A stretch of 64,000 bases of DNA, taken from positions 434,001 through 498,000 of the forward strand of contig NZ_JASSVS010000003.1 in NCBI RefSeq assembly GCF_030250645.1, written 5' to 3'. The notes below the pieces were generated by a model. The model had not been told where the DNA came from. It was given only the letters and a program-made list of their open reading frames with translations, and ran no database searches. Below are positions 17,081 through 25,553 of the stretch, piece after piece. The translations under genes were made by a program, and so were the position numbers. This stretch comes from Marinobacter azerbaijanicus (lineage in GTDB: Bacteria; Pseudomonadota; Gammaproteobacteria; Pseudomonadales; Oleiphilaceae). Within the stretch, counting starts at the first letter, position 1; every line of letters starts with the position of its first letter.

Positions 17081-19027
17081 ATGCTCCCTTTTCGTTTTGT
17101 CGACCGCGTCAAATTCATTGTAGAACGCCAGCTGGTCAAGGGCGCCGGTTTTCAACTTTTGGTGGTGGGTGTCTTTATCGGGCTGATTTCCCTGATCGGT
17201 GGCCTGCTGGTGATTCCCTTCGGTGAGCCACATGAGGACGTAGGGAGCGCCATCTGGTGGGCCTTCCTGCGACTGACGGACCCAGGATACCTGGGGGATG
17301 ATGTAGGCAACTGGCAACGGCTGGTGTCCACCGTCCTGACTATCAGCGGTTACGTGGTGTTCATGGGTACTCTGGTAGCCATCCTGACCCGCTGGCTGAT
17401 TGCCAAGATGGCGGATCTGGAACGAGGCCTGACACCGGTTACCCTGAGAAACCATATTGTGGTGCTGGGCTGGACCAGCCAGACCCTGCCACTGCTGGGG
17501 GAGTTGCTGGGATCCTCCGGCCGCATGCGACGATTTCTGGAAAAGCATGACACTAACCGGTTGCGGCTGGTGGTGCTGTCCGAGACAGCCTCCGCAGCAC
17601 AGGTACATGAATTGCGCAATGAGCCGGGAATTGGCCGCAAGGCGCGCCAGATCATTCTCCGTTCGGGGGCCGCTATCCAGCCCGATGCACTGCAACGGGT
17701 GGCCTGTCTGGATGCTTCCGCGGTCATTGTGCCCAGTGCGGCCCATGAAGCAGGAAGTCTGGTAACGTCGGATATAGAAACCGTAAAGGCGCTGCTTTCC
17801 ATCGCCGCGCAGGCGCGGCACCTGGGTGCCCCCCTGCCGTTCGTGGTGGCCGAAATTCAGGACATACGTAAACACCCGGTTATTGAGCGGGCCTATCCCG
17901 GTGAACTGGAAGTGGTTGCCGGTGATGCCACCATCAGCCGGTTGATGGTCCAGAACATCCTGCATCCGGGATTGTCGGAAATCTATAATGAGCTGCTGAC
18001 CGCCGGGGAAGGCTGTGAAATGTATATCCGTGGTGGTGAGTCCCTGGCGGGACTGACGCTTGGGGAACTGGCTTCCCAGCGCCCCAGAGTCATTGTACTG
18101 GGTATTCTGAAGCCGGCAGAAAAGGGATGGGATGTGCAGATGCCGGCCTCATCGGACACCCTGATAGCGGCGGAGGACCGCGTCGTCATGCTGGCGCGGG
18201 ATTATGATGAAACCGAACCTGATCCCAGAGCCCCGGCACTGCCGGTGATCCGTCGCGGGCAGCCCGTCAGCCAATCGGTTGCCGTTTCTGAACGCGTCCA
18301 CCGGGTGCTAGTGTTGGGCTGGAATCGCCGGTTGCCAAGCCTGATTGACGAATTTTCCAGCTATCATCAGATGCGGTTTGAGGTGGATGTCGTCTCAGTG
18401 GTGCCCGCTTGGGAGCGCCAGCAGGAGATAGATCGTTACCTGGGGCACCAGCGCGATGTGATCTGCCGTCACGTCGAGGCGGATTACATGGTAGAGGGTG
18501 AGCTCAGGCGGGTTGGCCCGCTGAACTATGATTCCATCATGCTGGTGAGCAGTGATCGCCTGGCCTCCGGCGAAGAAGCCGATGCCAGGGCCATGGTGGG
18601 CTATCTTCAGCTGGAAGACCTGCTCAGTGAGGGGGATGTCCGGCCGCAACTGATTATGGAGTTGAGCGATCCCGATAACCGTAACCTGTTGACCGGCCAT
18701 CAGAGTGAAATGATGATCAGTCCGATGATTGTCAGCCATGTTCTGGCCCAGGTAGCGCTACGAAGGGAGTTGAGGGTGGTGCTGGATGAGTTGTTCACCG
18801 TCGGAGGGGCTGAGATCCAGTTCCGCAATCCACATGACTACCCGCTACCGGCTAGCGCAGACTTTCAGTTGGTGGAAAAAGTGCTAGCGGCAAAGGGCGA
18901 GGTGGCACTGGGTATCTGGCGTCATCAGCCTGACAGGCACGGCCACCATGTGAAGCTCAACCCGCCACGAGATGAGTATCTGGACCTGAACACGACCGAT
19001 AGTCTGGTGGTGCTTTGCCGTTCCTGA
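17081..19027 (+). CDS. CASTOR/POLLUX-like ion channel with tandem RCK/TrkA-N domains
   Basis: Inner-membrane ion channel. Two membrane helices (about 25-45 and 78-100) flank a pore loop AFLRLTDPGYLGDD, which takes the place of the ADxGNHA filter of plant CASTOR/DMI1. Two nucleotide-binding RCK-type domains follow: the first starts at IVVLGWTSQTLPLLGELL (about 125) and the second at VLVLGWNRRLPSLIDEF (about 415). This two-helix plus two-RCK layout and the 648-residue length fit the family. The ATG at 17081 has AAGGA 5 bp upstream and beats the in-frame TTG at 17063. Ion selectivity is unknown. Confidence 0.82.
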   Translation: MLPFRFVDRVKFIVERQLVKGAGFQLLVVGVFIGLISLIGGLLVIPFGEPHEDVGSAIWWAFLRLTDPGYLGDDVGNWQRLVSTVLTISGYVVFMGTLVAILTRWLIAKMADLERGLTPVTLRNHIVVLGWTSQTLPLLGELLGSSGRMRRFLEKHDTNRLRLVVLSETASAAQVHELRNEPGIGRKARQIILRSGAAIQPDALQRVACLDASAVIVPSAAHEAGSLVTSDIETVKALLSIAAQARHLGAPLPFVVAEIQDIRKHPVIERAYPGELEVVAGDATISRLMVQNILHPGLSEIYNELLTAGEGCEMYIRGGESLAGLTLGELASQRPRVIVLGILKPAEKGWDVQMPASSDTLIAAEDRVVMLARDYDETEPDPRAPALPVIRRGQPVSQSVAVSERVHRVLVLGWNRRLPSLIDEFSSYHQMRFEVDVVSVVPAWERQQEIDRYLGHQRDVICRHVEADYMVEGELRRVGPLNYDSIMLVSSDRLASGEEADARAMVGYLQLEDLLSEGDVRPQLIMELSDPDNRNLLTGHQSEMMISPMIVSHVLAQVALRRELRVVLDELFTVGGAEIQFRNPHDYPLPASADFQLVEKVLAAKGEVALGIWRHQPDRHGHHVKLNPPRDEYLDLNTTDSLVVLCRS

Positions 19028-19040
19028 AACTGGCCAGGAC

Positions 19041-19430
19041 TCAGTCAATGGTATCCAGCAGAGCGGCCATAATATCGTCCATAACCACGAAGCCCACCAG
19101 TTCGTTATCCTGAAGAACCAGCAGGCGTTTCACACGATGCTGGCTCATCAGGCTGGCGGCATAGCGAATGCCAAGATGCTCTCCGACACTGATGACAGGC
19201 TTGGCACAGGCATCGTAGACATTGAGCAGGTCGATATCGCCGTCTTCCGCGATCACGGTCTTAAGAATATTGGTGTAGGTGATCAGGCCATAGGCGTCGT
19301 GTTCGTTCTGTTTTTCCACCACCAATGACTTTACCTCATGCTTTTTCATCAGCGACAAGGCATCCCGGAGGCTGGCAAACGGGGATACATTGATGGTATC
19401 CCGGATCATCACATCCTTTACAAGTTTCAT
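19041..19430 (-). CDS. Twin CBS-domain protein
   Basis: Small cytoplasmic protein made only of a CBS pair (about 5-60 and 72-125), a module that binds adenosine nucleotides and gates enzymes or transporters. The pattern VKDVMIRDTINVSPFASLRDAL at the N-terminus is the usual first CBS strand-helix. A strong GGAGGAG ribosome site precedes the ATG. It follows the PII-like gene by 13 bp in one operon, so it is plausibly a regulatory partner of the DUF1538 membrane protein. It converges on the ion-channel gene. Confidence 0.88.
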   Translation of the reverse strand: MKLVKDVMIRDTINVSPFASLRDALSLMKKHEVKSLVVEKQNEHDAYGLITYTNILKTVIAEDGDIDLLNVYDACAKPVISVGEHLGIRYAASLMSQHRVKRLLVLQDNELVGFVVMDDIMAALLDTID

Positions 19431-19443
19431 CCTGCTCCTCCGC

Positions 19444-19794
19444 TTATAGTGAGTCTTTTACGTGTTGTTCGAATTTCTCAACCTGTGACAGATCGATGCC
19501 TCCCAGGTGTTCCAGGGGTAGTGTGAACACCAGGCCCTGGGAGTCCTTCTGCTCCGGCATGAGAATGTGCTGGATGGCTTTCAGGATATCCAGTGACAGC
19601 CCCTTCTCCAGCACCATTACAAGAACACTCTGGCTGCCATCATAGGTCAGGCCAAAGAAGGTTTTCTTTGCGGTATTGCTGATCCCGCGTCCGGCCAGAA
19701 CGGTTACCCCCCCAGCGCCCAGATCCCTGGCTGCATCAATGCAATCCTGTTCCTGATCTTCTGGCACGATAGCGACGAGTACGGAGAATTTCAT
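19444..19794 (-). CDS. PII-like signal protein
   Basis: A 116-residue protein with the beta-alpha-beta core of the PII superfamily: FSVLVAIVPEDQEQDCIDAARDLG at the N-terminus resembles the ferredoxin-like fold, with a T-loop-like glycine-rich GRGISNTAKKTFFG region near 36-50. The canonical uridylylated Tyr51 context of GlnB is absent, so it belongs to the wider PII-like group that binds adenine nucleotides or bicarbonate. It overlaps the DUF1538 gene by 4 bp (ATGA), so the two are co-made. Inference: it gates that membrane protein. Confidence 0.8.
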   Translation of the reverse strand: MKFSVLVAIVPEDQEQDCIDAARDLGAGGVTVLAGRGISNTAKKTFFGLTYDGSQSVLVMVLEKGLSLDILKAIQHILMPEQKDSQGLVFTLPLEHLGGIDLSQVEKFEQHVKDSL

Positions 19795-21278
19795 GTGGCT
19801 GGTTTCCTTCGTGCAGCGATATGGTCAACGACAATGGCGTAGGTCATAACGGTAATGATGGGGAAAATCGAGGCAAAGGCAATCAGCCCGAAGCCGTCAA
19901 TGAGTACACTGCGCCCCTCGATGTTGCTGGCAAGGCCGATGCCCAGGGCGGTTACCAGTGGGACCGTAACCTCCGATGTGGTCACTCCGCCCAGATCGTA
20001 GGCCAGTGCGATGATATAGCGCGGGGCAATGGTCGTCAGCATGATAACGACCAGGTATCCCCCCATGATGTAGTAATGGATGGAGTCCCCGACAATGATC
20101 CGGTGGACGCCGACTGTGATTCCGATAGCAACGCCCAGGGCGACGAAAAGGCGAATGGCATTGCCATTCAATGTACCGGCAGCGGCGTCTTCCGCCTGTT
20201 GTCCGATTGCAATCAGTGCCGGCTCTGCCATGGTAGTGGCGAAACCGATCATAAAGGCGAACAGATAAATGAAGACGAAACCATCGAGGGCCACTAACTG
20301 CTCCGCCATGCTGGTGCCGATGGGGAACAGGCCGATTTTCAGGCCTACCACGAAAGCGTAAAGGCCGAGAATAACCAGGGCAAAGCCAAAGAGAATCTTG
20401 CGCGGGTTGCTCAGGCCACGCCGTAACACAAGATATTGAAAGACAAGAACGGTCAGGATGATGGGCAGTACATCCCGCACCATTTCTACCAGCTCCAGCA
20501 GAATGTTCAAAGGCCCGGAAACCGTGGAATCATCATCGCCGGTGTCCATGAGAAAATCGCCTTCCGGCTGTTCCCCTGAATAGACCAGGATGCCGTAGAG
20601 CTGAACAGTAATCATGGGCACCATGACCGCCAGAGCTACCAGGCCGAAGCCATCAGTGAGCGGATTCCGGCCGCGAATCGAGACCGCAAGGCCAATGCCC
20701 AGCGCAGCAACCAGGGGCACGGTAACCACATTGGTGGTGACTCCGCCAGAGTCATAGGCCAGGCCGACGATCTCTTCCGGCGCGAACCATGTAACGATCA
20801 CGACCGTTATGTAGCCAACAATCATGAACCAGTGCAGCGGATAGCCCATGATCGTCCTGAACACACCTAGCGCAACCACGAAACCGACAGAAGTTGCCAC
20901 GAGCAACCTCAGGGTAAGGGCGTCAATCCTGCCGGCGCTGATTTCCTGTGCCTGCAGGGCAACGGCAATCAGTGCCGGCTCTGCCACTACCGCAGAAAAT
21001 CCGAGGGCGAACCCGAAAGCCATCAGAATGGGAATGGAGCCACGGCGGGCAAACTGATTGGAGAGACTTTTTCCCACCGGAAAGATGCTGAGTTCGAGCC
21101 CTTGAAGAAAAAGTGCCACACCGACCGCCACAATAAACAGCCCAAAGGTCATGCCCAGAGTGTTTGCCGGCAACTGTTGCAGAATCGCGAACTGGAAAAA
21201 CACCACGACTACCACGATAGGCATCAGGTTCTTCAGTGCGTGCAGAAGGGAGTGACCGAAAGCTTGAATGTAAAACAC
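19791..21278 (-). CDS. DUF1538 membrane protein (duplicated transporter-like)
   Basis: Polytopic inner-membrane protein of 495 residues built from two homologous halves. AEPALIAVALQAQEI and AEPALIAIGQQAEDA mark the same place in each half, as do LAYDSGGVTTNVVTVPLV and LAYDLGGVTTSEVTVPLV. Inverted or tandem duplication of this kind is typical of transporters, but the substrate of DUF1538 is not known to me. The start is GTG at 21278; no ATG precedes the first membrane helix. It heads the operon DUF1538 / PII-like / CBS. Confidence 0.82.
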   Translation of the reverse strand: MFYIQAFGHSLLHALKNLMPIVVVVVFFQFAILQQLPANTLGMTFGLFIVAVGVALFLQGLELSIFPVGKSLSNQFARRGSIPILMAFGFALGFSAVVAEPALIAVALQAQEISAGRIDALTLRLLVATSVGFVVALGVFRTIMGYPLHWFMIVGYITVVIVTWFAPEEIVGLAYDSGGVTTNVVTVPLVAALGIGLAVSIRGRNPLTDGFGLVALAVMVPMITVQLYGILVYSGEQPEGDFLMDTGDDDSTVSGPLNILLELVEMVRDVLPIILTVLVFQYLVLRRGLSNPRKILFGFALVILGLYAFVVGLKIGLFPIGTSMAEQLVALDGFVFIYLFAFMIGFATTMAEPALIAIGQQAEDAAAGTLNGNAIRLFVALGVAIGITVGVHRIIVGDSIHYYIMGGYLVVIMLTTIAPRYIIALAYDLGGVTTSEVTVPLVTALGIGLASNIEGRSVLIDGFGLIAFASIFPIITVMTYAIVVDHIAARRKPAT

Positions 21279-21565
21279 CGGGGACTGTTACCTGTGTCGT
21301 AGTCTGGGACGGCTTACTACCTTCACCAGCATGATAGCACCGGTGGTATCAGGCTGCCTGATGCAGCTCAATTCTGAGGCTTATTGGTATTCACCGAAAA
21401 AATGCCGAATATAGATAATATAAATTTCAATTATAAAATCAAACCCACTAAAGTAACCGTCAATGTCAGTGGTCTGGTGTTTTTTTGAACGGACGCTGGC
21501 TCGCTGAAGTTGCTTTTGTACTTCATAGAAGAGCACCTCAAACCTTAGAAGACAGGACTGAGATC
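21279..21565. promoter_or_regulatory. Intergenic region upstream of aceA
   Basis: This stretch of 287 bp separates the divergent DUF1538 and aceA genes. An AT-rich block at about 21390-21450 stands out from the GC-rich surroundings and probably holds the aceA promoter. I could not assign a clean -35/-10 pair or operator. No gene is supported. Confidence 0.4.
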
Positions 21566-23155
21566 ATGCCATACGCAAATGACGTTGATGCCATTGCTTC
21601 CATTCTGAAGCAGAACCCTACCTGGAATGCCATCAAGCCCGAGCATGCGGCTCGCATGCGCGCCCAGAACAAATTCAGGACTGGCCTGGACATCGCCAAG
21701 TACACCGCGAAAATCATGCGCGAAGACATGGCGAACTACGATAAAGATACTTCCCAGTACACCCAGTCCCTGGGCTGCTGGCACGGTTTTATCGGCCAGC
21801 AGAAGATGATCTCCATCAAGAAGCACTTCGGTACCACCAAGCGTCGTTACCTGTACCTGTCCGGCTGGATGGTTGCTGCCCTGCGTTCCGAGTTCGGTCC
21901 GCTGCCTGACCAGTCCATGCACGAGAAGACCGCCGTTTCCGGCCTGATCGAAGAGCTGTACACCTTCCTGCGCCAGGCGGACGCATGGGAACTGAACCAC
22001 CTGTTCCGTGCCCTGGAAGAAGCCCAGAAGGCTGGCGACAACGCCAAGGCTGACGAGCTGATCAAGCAGATCGACAATCACGAAACTCACATCGTGCCGA
22101 TCATTGCCGACATCGACGCTGGTTTCGGTAACGCCGAAGCGACCTACCTGCTGGCCAAGCAGATGATCGAAGCCGGTGCCTGCTGTATCCAGATCGAGAA
22201 CCAGGTGTCTGACGAGAAGCAGTGTGGTCACCAGGATGGCAAGGTAACTGTGCCCCACGCCGACTTCCTGTCCAAGATCAACGCCGTTCGCCTGGCGTTC
22301 CTTGAGCTGGGTGTGGACGACGGCGTCATCGTTGCCCGTACCGACTCCCTGGGCGCTGGCCTGACCCAGAAGCTGGCCGTAACTGAAGAGCCGGGTGACC
22401 TGGGCGATCAGTACAACAGCTTCCTGGATGGCGACTACATCGAGAAGCCGGAAGACATCAACAACGGTGACGTTGTGATCAAGGCCAACGGCAAGCTGAT
22501 GAAGCCCAAGCGTCTGCCTTCTGGTCTGTTCCAGTTCAAGCCGGGCACTGGTGAAGACCGTGTGGTTCTTGACTGTATCACCAGCCTGCAGAACGGCGCT
22601 GACCTGCTGTGGATCGAAACCGAGAAGCCCCACGTTGGCCAGATCGCCTCCATGGTTAACCGCATCCGTGAAGTGGTGCCCGATGCCAAGCTGGTCTACA
22701 ACAACAGCCCGTCGTTCAACTGGACCCTGAACTTCCGTCAGCAGGTATTCGATGCCTGGAAGGAAGAAGGCAAGGACGTGTCTGCCTATGACCGTGCCGA
22801 CCTGATGAACGCCAAGTATGACGAAACCGAGCTCGGCAAGCTGGCCGACGAGTGGACTGCCAACTTCCAGCGTGACGCTGCCCGTGAAGCTGGTATCTTC
22901 CACCACCTGATCACTCTGCCGACTTACCACACTGCGGCCCTGTCTACCGACAACCTGGCCAAGGGTTACTTCGGCGACGAAGGCATGCTGGCCTATGTTG
23001 CAGGTGTACAGCGCAAGGAGATCCGTCAGGGTATCGCTACTGTGAAGCACCAGGACATGGCCGGTTCCAATATCGGTGATGACCACAAAGAGTTCTTCGC
23101 CGGTGATGCAGCCCTGAAGGCTGGCGGTAAAGACAACACCATGAACCAGTTCTAA
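21566..23155 (+). CDS. aceA: Isocitrate lyase
   Basis: First enzyme of the glyoxylate shunt: splits isocitrate into glyoxylate and succinate, needed for growth on acetate, fatty acids or alkanes. It is the long 529-residue type seen in Pseudomonas. The catalytic loop reads SDEKQCGHQDGK (Cys near residue 217, cf. KKCGH in shorter forms), and IVPIIADIDAGFGNAEATYLLAKQ carries metal ligands. The ATG at 21566 follows a GGA site; an open frame back to 21485 has no homology. Codon use is strongly biased to preferred C/G-ending codons, implying high expression, and a strong terminator follows. Confidence 0.96.
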   Translation: MPYANDVDAIASILKQNPTWNAIKPEHAARMRAQNKFRTGLDIAKYTAKIMREDMANYDKDTSQYTQSLGCWHGFIGQQKMISIKKHFGTTKRRYLYLSGWMVAALRSEFGPLPDQSMHEKTAVSGLIEELYTFLRQADAWELNHLFRALEEAQKAGDNAKADELIKQIDNHETHIVPIIADIDAGFGNAEATYLLAKQMIEAGACCIQIENQVSDEKQCGHQDGKVTVPHADFLSKINAVRLAFLELGVDDGVIVARTDSLGAGLTQKLAVTEEPGDLGDQYNSFLDGDYIEKPEDINNGDVVIKANGKLMKPKRLPSGLFQFKPGTGEDRVVLDCITSLQNGADLLWIETEKPHVGQIASMVNRIREVVPDAKLVYNNSPSFNWTLNFRQQVFDAWKEEGKDVSAYDRADLMNAKYDETELGKLADEWTANFQRDAAREAGIFHHLITLPTYHTAALSTDNLAKGYFGDEGMLAYVAGVQRKEIRQGIATVKHQDMAGSNIGDDHKEFFAGDAALKAGGKDNTMNQF

Positions 23156-23207
23156 ACAGCGGTTCGGTTGTCACTGAATCGGGCCGAGAGGCCCGCTTCG
23201 GAATTCG

Positions 23208-23239
23208 AAACCCCACCTTGTGTGGGGTTTTGTTTTTTT
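23208..23239 (+). terminator. Rho-independent terminator of aceA
   Basis: AAACCCCAC and GTGGGGTTT form a 9-bp stem around a CTTGT loop, followed by TGTTTTTTT. It lies 53 bp after the aceA stop. A smaller GGGCC-GAGA-GGCCC hairpin sits just before it. Confidence 0.92.
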
Positions 23240-23529
23240 ACATCGGCATTTTCACCCAAGTTTCTGAATTCCATTGAGAAACCTCCTTCCTGGCCCGTTC
23301 TTCTCGCGGGTTCTGTTTCATTCCTGAAACAGTTCAAAGCCCTCATGAATACTATCTGATCCCCTTCGATAATAGAAAAACTCCGGTAAACAGTACCTTG
23401 GGGGTTCCCTGTTAATTCTGGCACGGGAATCGCTCTACTTGTCTAGTGGGTCTGAACCTTGGCTGACCGAAGGCTTGCGGTTTTAGTCGGATCCCTCCAA
23501 AAGCCAATAATCGAAAAGGAAGCGACATT
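23240..23529 (+). promoter_or_regulatory. Leader region of the repeat-protein operon
   Basis: 290 bp with no supported gene. It ends in AAAAGGAAG, 7 bp before the repeat-protein ATG. I looked for a -24/-12 element; TTGGC and TTGC occur near 23460-23491 but at the wrong spacing (GG to GC 16 rather than 12 bp), which argues for a sigma-70 type promoter. No clear operator was found. Confidence 0.35.
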
Positions 23530-24444
23530 ATGAATACCAGGAAAAATTTGCTAGCGGCTGCCATCGCAATGAGTCTCGGTATTTCCGGCTTTGCGTATGC
23601 TGACCAGGGAGGTGACGGAGATCCAAATACCAATGCGGACGATACCTCCATTGCCAACAATGACCAATCCGGCAACACCAACTCCGGTAACGACAACTCG
23701 AATAATTCGGATAATTCCGACAACTCGGACAACAGCACCGATGTGGCAGATTCGTTCAAGATTGCTGACAGCGGCAATGACAGCTCCGACAATTCGGACA
23801 ACTCCGATAACTCGAACAACTCGGACAACAGCACCGACGTTGCTGATTCGTTCAAGATTGCCGACAGTGGAAATGATATGTCGGACAATTCGGATAATTC
23901 GGACAATTCCGATAATTCCGACAATTCCGACAACTCGGACAACAGTACCAACGTGAGCGATTCGTTCAAGATTGCTGACAGCGGTAACGATATGTCGGAT
24001 AACTCGGATAACTCGGATAACTCCGATAATTCCGATAACTCCGACAACTCGGATAATTCAGACAACTCCGACAATTCCATCAATGTGGCGGACAGTGGAA
24101 ACGACAGTTCTGATAATTCCACCAACGTTGCAGACAGTGGAAACACCACTGTGTCTGATAGTGGAAACGACAGCTCCGATAACTCCCTGGCGCTGGATCT
24201 GGATGTATTCCTGAACAACGCTGATCTGGACGGCAGCGTGTCGGGAAGCTCAACCACATACGGCGATGCCAATGGCAGAGCTTCCTATACCGAGGCTCGT
24301 AACCGCAACGAAATCTCCGGTGGCTCAGCAAACTACACCGGTGTAGGGGCATTTGCCCAGAATGCCGGTAACGGCAGCGTTACACAGGCTAATGTCAGTG
24401 TAATGTCGAACCTGTCCACCGGTAGCGGTGGCGGCACCCAGTAA
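23530..24444 (+). CDS. Secreted Asn-Ser-Asp repeat protein, Fap/curlin-like
   Basis: Exported low-complexity protein of 304 residues and probable major subunit of a surface fibre. The signal peptide covers 1-24 (ending FAYA-DQGG). Residues 57-219 are tandem NSD triplets broken by three near-identical spacers (DSFKIADSGND at about 74-84, 106-116 and 144-154). The C-terminal part (about 220-304) is not repetitive and ends with AFAQNAGNGSVTQANVSVM, whose Gln/Asn spacing recalls curlin and FapC repeats. There is no Cys, and Lys and aromatic residues are almost absent. It is followed by a small homologue, a C39 peptidase and a third secreted protein on the same strand. Amyloid nature is inference. 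Confidence 0.72.
   Translation: MNTRKNLLAAAIAMSLGISGFAYADQGGDGDPNTNADDTSIANNDQSGNTNSGNDNSNNSDNSDNSDNSTDVADSFKIADSGNDSSDNSDNSDNSNNSDNSTDVADSFKIADSGNDMSDNSDNSDNSDNSDNSDNSDNSTNVSDSFKIADSGNDMSDNSDNSDNSDNSDNSDNSDNSDNSDNSINVADSGNDSSDNSTNVADSGNTTVSDSGNDSSDNSLALDLDVFLNNADLDGSVSGSSTTYGDANGRASYTEARNRNEISGGSANYTGVGAFAQNAGNGSVTQANVSVMSNLSTGSGGGTQ
23698..24186 (+). repeat. Tandem 9-bp (Asn-Ser-Asp) coding repeats
   Basis: In-frame runs of a degenerate 9-mer of the form AAYTCSGAY (Y = C/T, S = C/G). Runs of about 4, 5, 7 and 9 units are separated by SFKIADSGND-coding spacers. Synonymous variation between units keeps the DNA from being a perfect microsatellite, which suggests selection on the protein; unit number may vary between strains. 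Confidence 0.85.
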
Positions 24445-24497
24445 GGAATCCGGGTCGCGCCTTGACGGTGCGGCCCGGCTATTCCGGGAGAACTGCC

Positions 24498-24848
24498 ATG
24501 GGTTACGTTATCAGATGGAAACTGAAGGCTGCCTTGCTGGCGTTATTGGTCGGAGCAACGGGTTTTGTGTCCGCCGAGGAGTGGATGGATGCCACGCTGT
24601 TATCGGCTGATCAGCTGGCAGATTCAAGCGGCCGCCAGGGAATCCCGATGCAGTGGCAGATTAACGATAACCAGCAGAATGCGAATGTGTCCGATAACTT
24701 GCTGTCGGGTAATGTTGTCACGGGTGACAATAGTATTTCCGACAATGCGTTCGGCAACATGAGCGGGGTTGCCACGGTTATCCAGAACACCGGTAACCAG
24801 GTGGTCATTCAGGACAGTACCCAGATCAACATACTGATCAATCACTGA
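24498..24848 (+). CDS. Small secreted protein with QN-x-GN-x-x-VIQ motif, possible minor fibre subunit
   Basis: A 116-residue exported protein. The signal peptide is about 1-26 (ending VSA-EE). Just after it comes LLSADQLADSSGRQGI (34-49), an L(S/D)-x-x-x-L-x5-G-x-x-G(I/V) element that I recall from many gammaproteobacterial surface proteins. The rest is Asn/Asp/Ser-rich with NVSDN, SISDN and a final VIQNTGNQVVIQDSTQINI. That last motif recurs in the product at 25553 and, more loosely, in the repeat protein. The ATG at 24498 has GGGAG 7 bp upstream; a TTG at 24462 is unlikely. It sits 12 bp before the peptidase gene. Confidence 0.72.
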   Translation: MGYVIRWKLKAALLALLVGATGFVSAEEWMDATLLSADQLADSSGRQGIPMQWQINDNQQNANVSDNLLSGNVVTGDNSISDNAFGNMSGVATVIQNTGNQVVIQDSTQINILINH

Positions 24849-24860
24849 CGGAGGTGGGCC

Positions 24861-25553
24861 ATGGCCAGTAAGGTTCTTGTTGCGATCTGCGCGAGTGCCG
24901 GGCTGCTGTGGTCCATTTCCTTTGCCGGCTCGGTCACGGTGCCGGGCATCGGAGGTGATTTAAAGCTGAAGGTAAACAGTTTCGAGAACCGGCGGTTTGA
25001 CAGTGTCATGCGTCAGCAGTACGACTTCAGTTGCGGCTCGGCAGCGATCGCCACGTTATTGTCCTTTCACTACGAAGACCCGGTATCAGAGCACGATGTC
25101 TTCATTGAAATGCTGGCGCTGGCAGACGAAAAAAAAGTGCGCCAGGACGGTTTTTCCATGCTCGACATGAAGCGCTATCTTGAGGCCAGAGGGTACCAGG
25201 CTGATGGTTTTCGTATGCCGTTGAGCGGCCTTAAGGAGAAGGTGCGCCTACCCATGATTGTGTTGCTGAGCATTGACGGCTTCCGGCATTTCGTGTTGAT
25301 CAAGGGGATCAGTGAGAGCGAGGTCCTGGTAGGGGACCCGGCGCGCGGACTTAAGGTTTATTCTTACGCGCAATTCAGCGATTACTGGAATGGCACTGCC
25401 TTTGTAATCCGCAGTCATCTCAAGCAAGGGCGAGACGCCTTTCACAGCGACGGAAATTGGCCGCAGGTGGCCAGAGCACCAATACAGAAGGGGCTGGGCG
25501 GGCCTTCGCTCGGCCATACCTTGCCCTACTGGCCCTCTTCAAGGGAGTGGTGA
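24861..25553 (+). CDS. Periplasmic C39-family cysteine peptidase (FapD-like)
   Basis: Bacteriocin-processing-type papain-like peptidase without the ABC transporter it is fused to in lantibiotic systems. The catalytic Cys58 is in QYDFSCGSAAIATLL, His143 in DGFRHFVLIKG and Asp159 in VLVGDPARG, so the triad is intact. An N-terminal signal/anchor (about 4-23) places it in the periplasm. FapD of the Pseudomonas Fap amyloid operon has this layout and is needed for fibre secretion. GGAGGT precedes the ATG. Its TGA overlaps the next ATG (TGATG), so it is translated with the third secreted protein, a plausible substrate. Confidence 0.85.
   Translation: MASKVLVAICASAGLLWSISFAGSVTVPGIGGDLKLKVNSFENRRFDSVMRQQYDFSCGSAAIATLLSFHYEDPVSEHDVFIEMLALADEKKVRQDGFSMLDMKRYLEARGYQADGFRMPLSGLKEKVRLPMIVLLSIDGFRHFVLIKGISESEVLVGDPARGLKVYSYAQFSDYWNGTAFVIRSHLKQGRDAFHSDGNWPQVARAPIQKGLGGPSLGHTLPYWPSSREW

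Noticed and set aside
17057..17965. 302-codon minus-strand frame inside the ion-channel gene
   Set aside because: Gln/His/Gly-rich shadow composition; the plus-strand channel has clear membrane and RCK motifs.
21545..23086. 513-codon open frame antisense to aceA
   Set aside because: It lies wholly within aceA, whose strongly biased codons leave the opposite strand free of stops. The translation matches no known fold and aceA is certain.
23460..23491. Sigma-54 promoter before the repeat protein
   Set aside because: TTGGC and TTGC are 4 bp too far apart for a -24/-12 element, and the adjacent regulator lacks the GAFTGA loop.
23698..24186. Possible CRISPR array
   Set aside because: Units are 9 bp, in frame and degenerate, with no unique spacers of regular size and no cas genes; they encode protein.
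23412..24272. 286-codon minus-strand frame of Leu-Ser-Glu repeats
   Set aside because: It is the mirror of the NSD repeats on the other strand. It has no signal peptide or ribosome site, and it covers the real repeat-protein gene.
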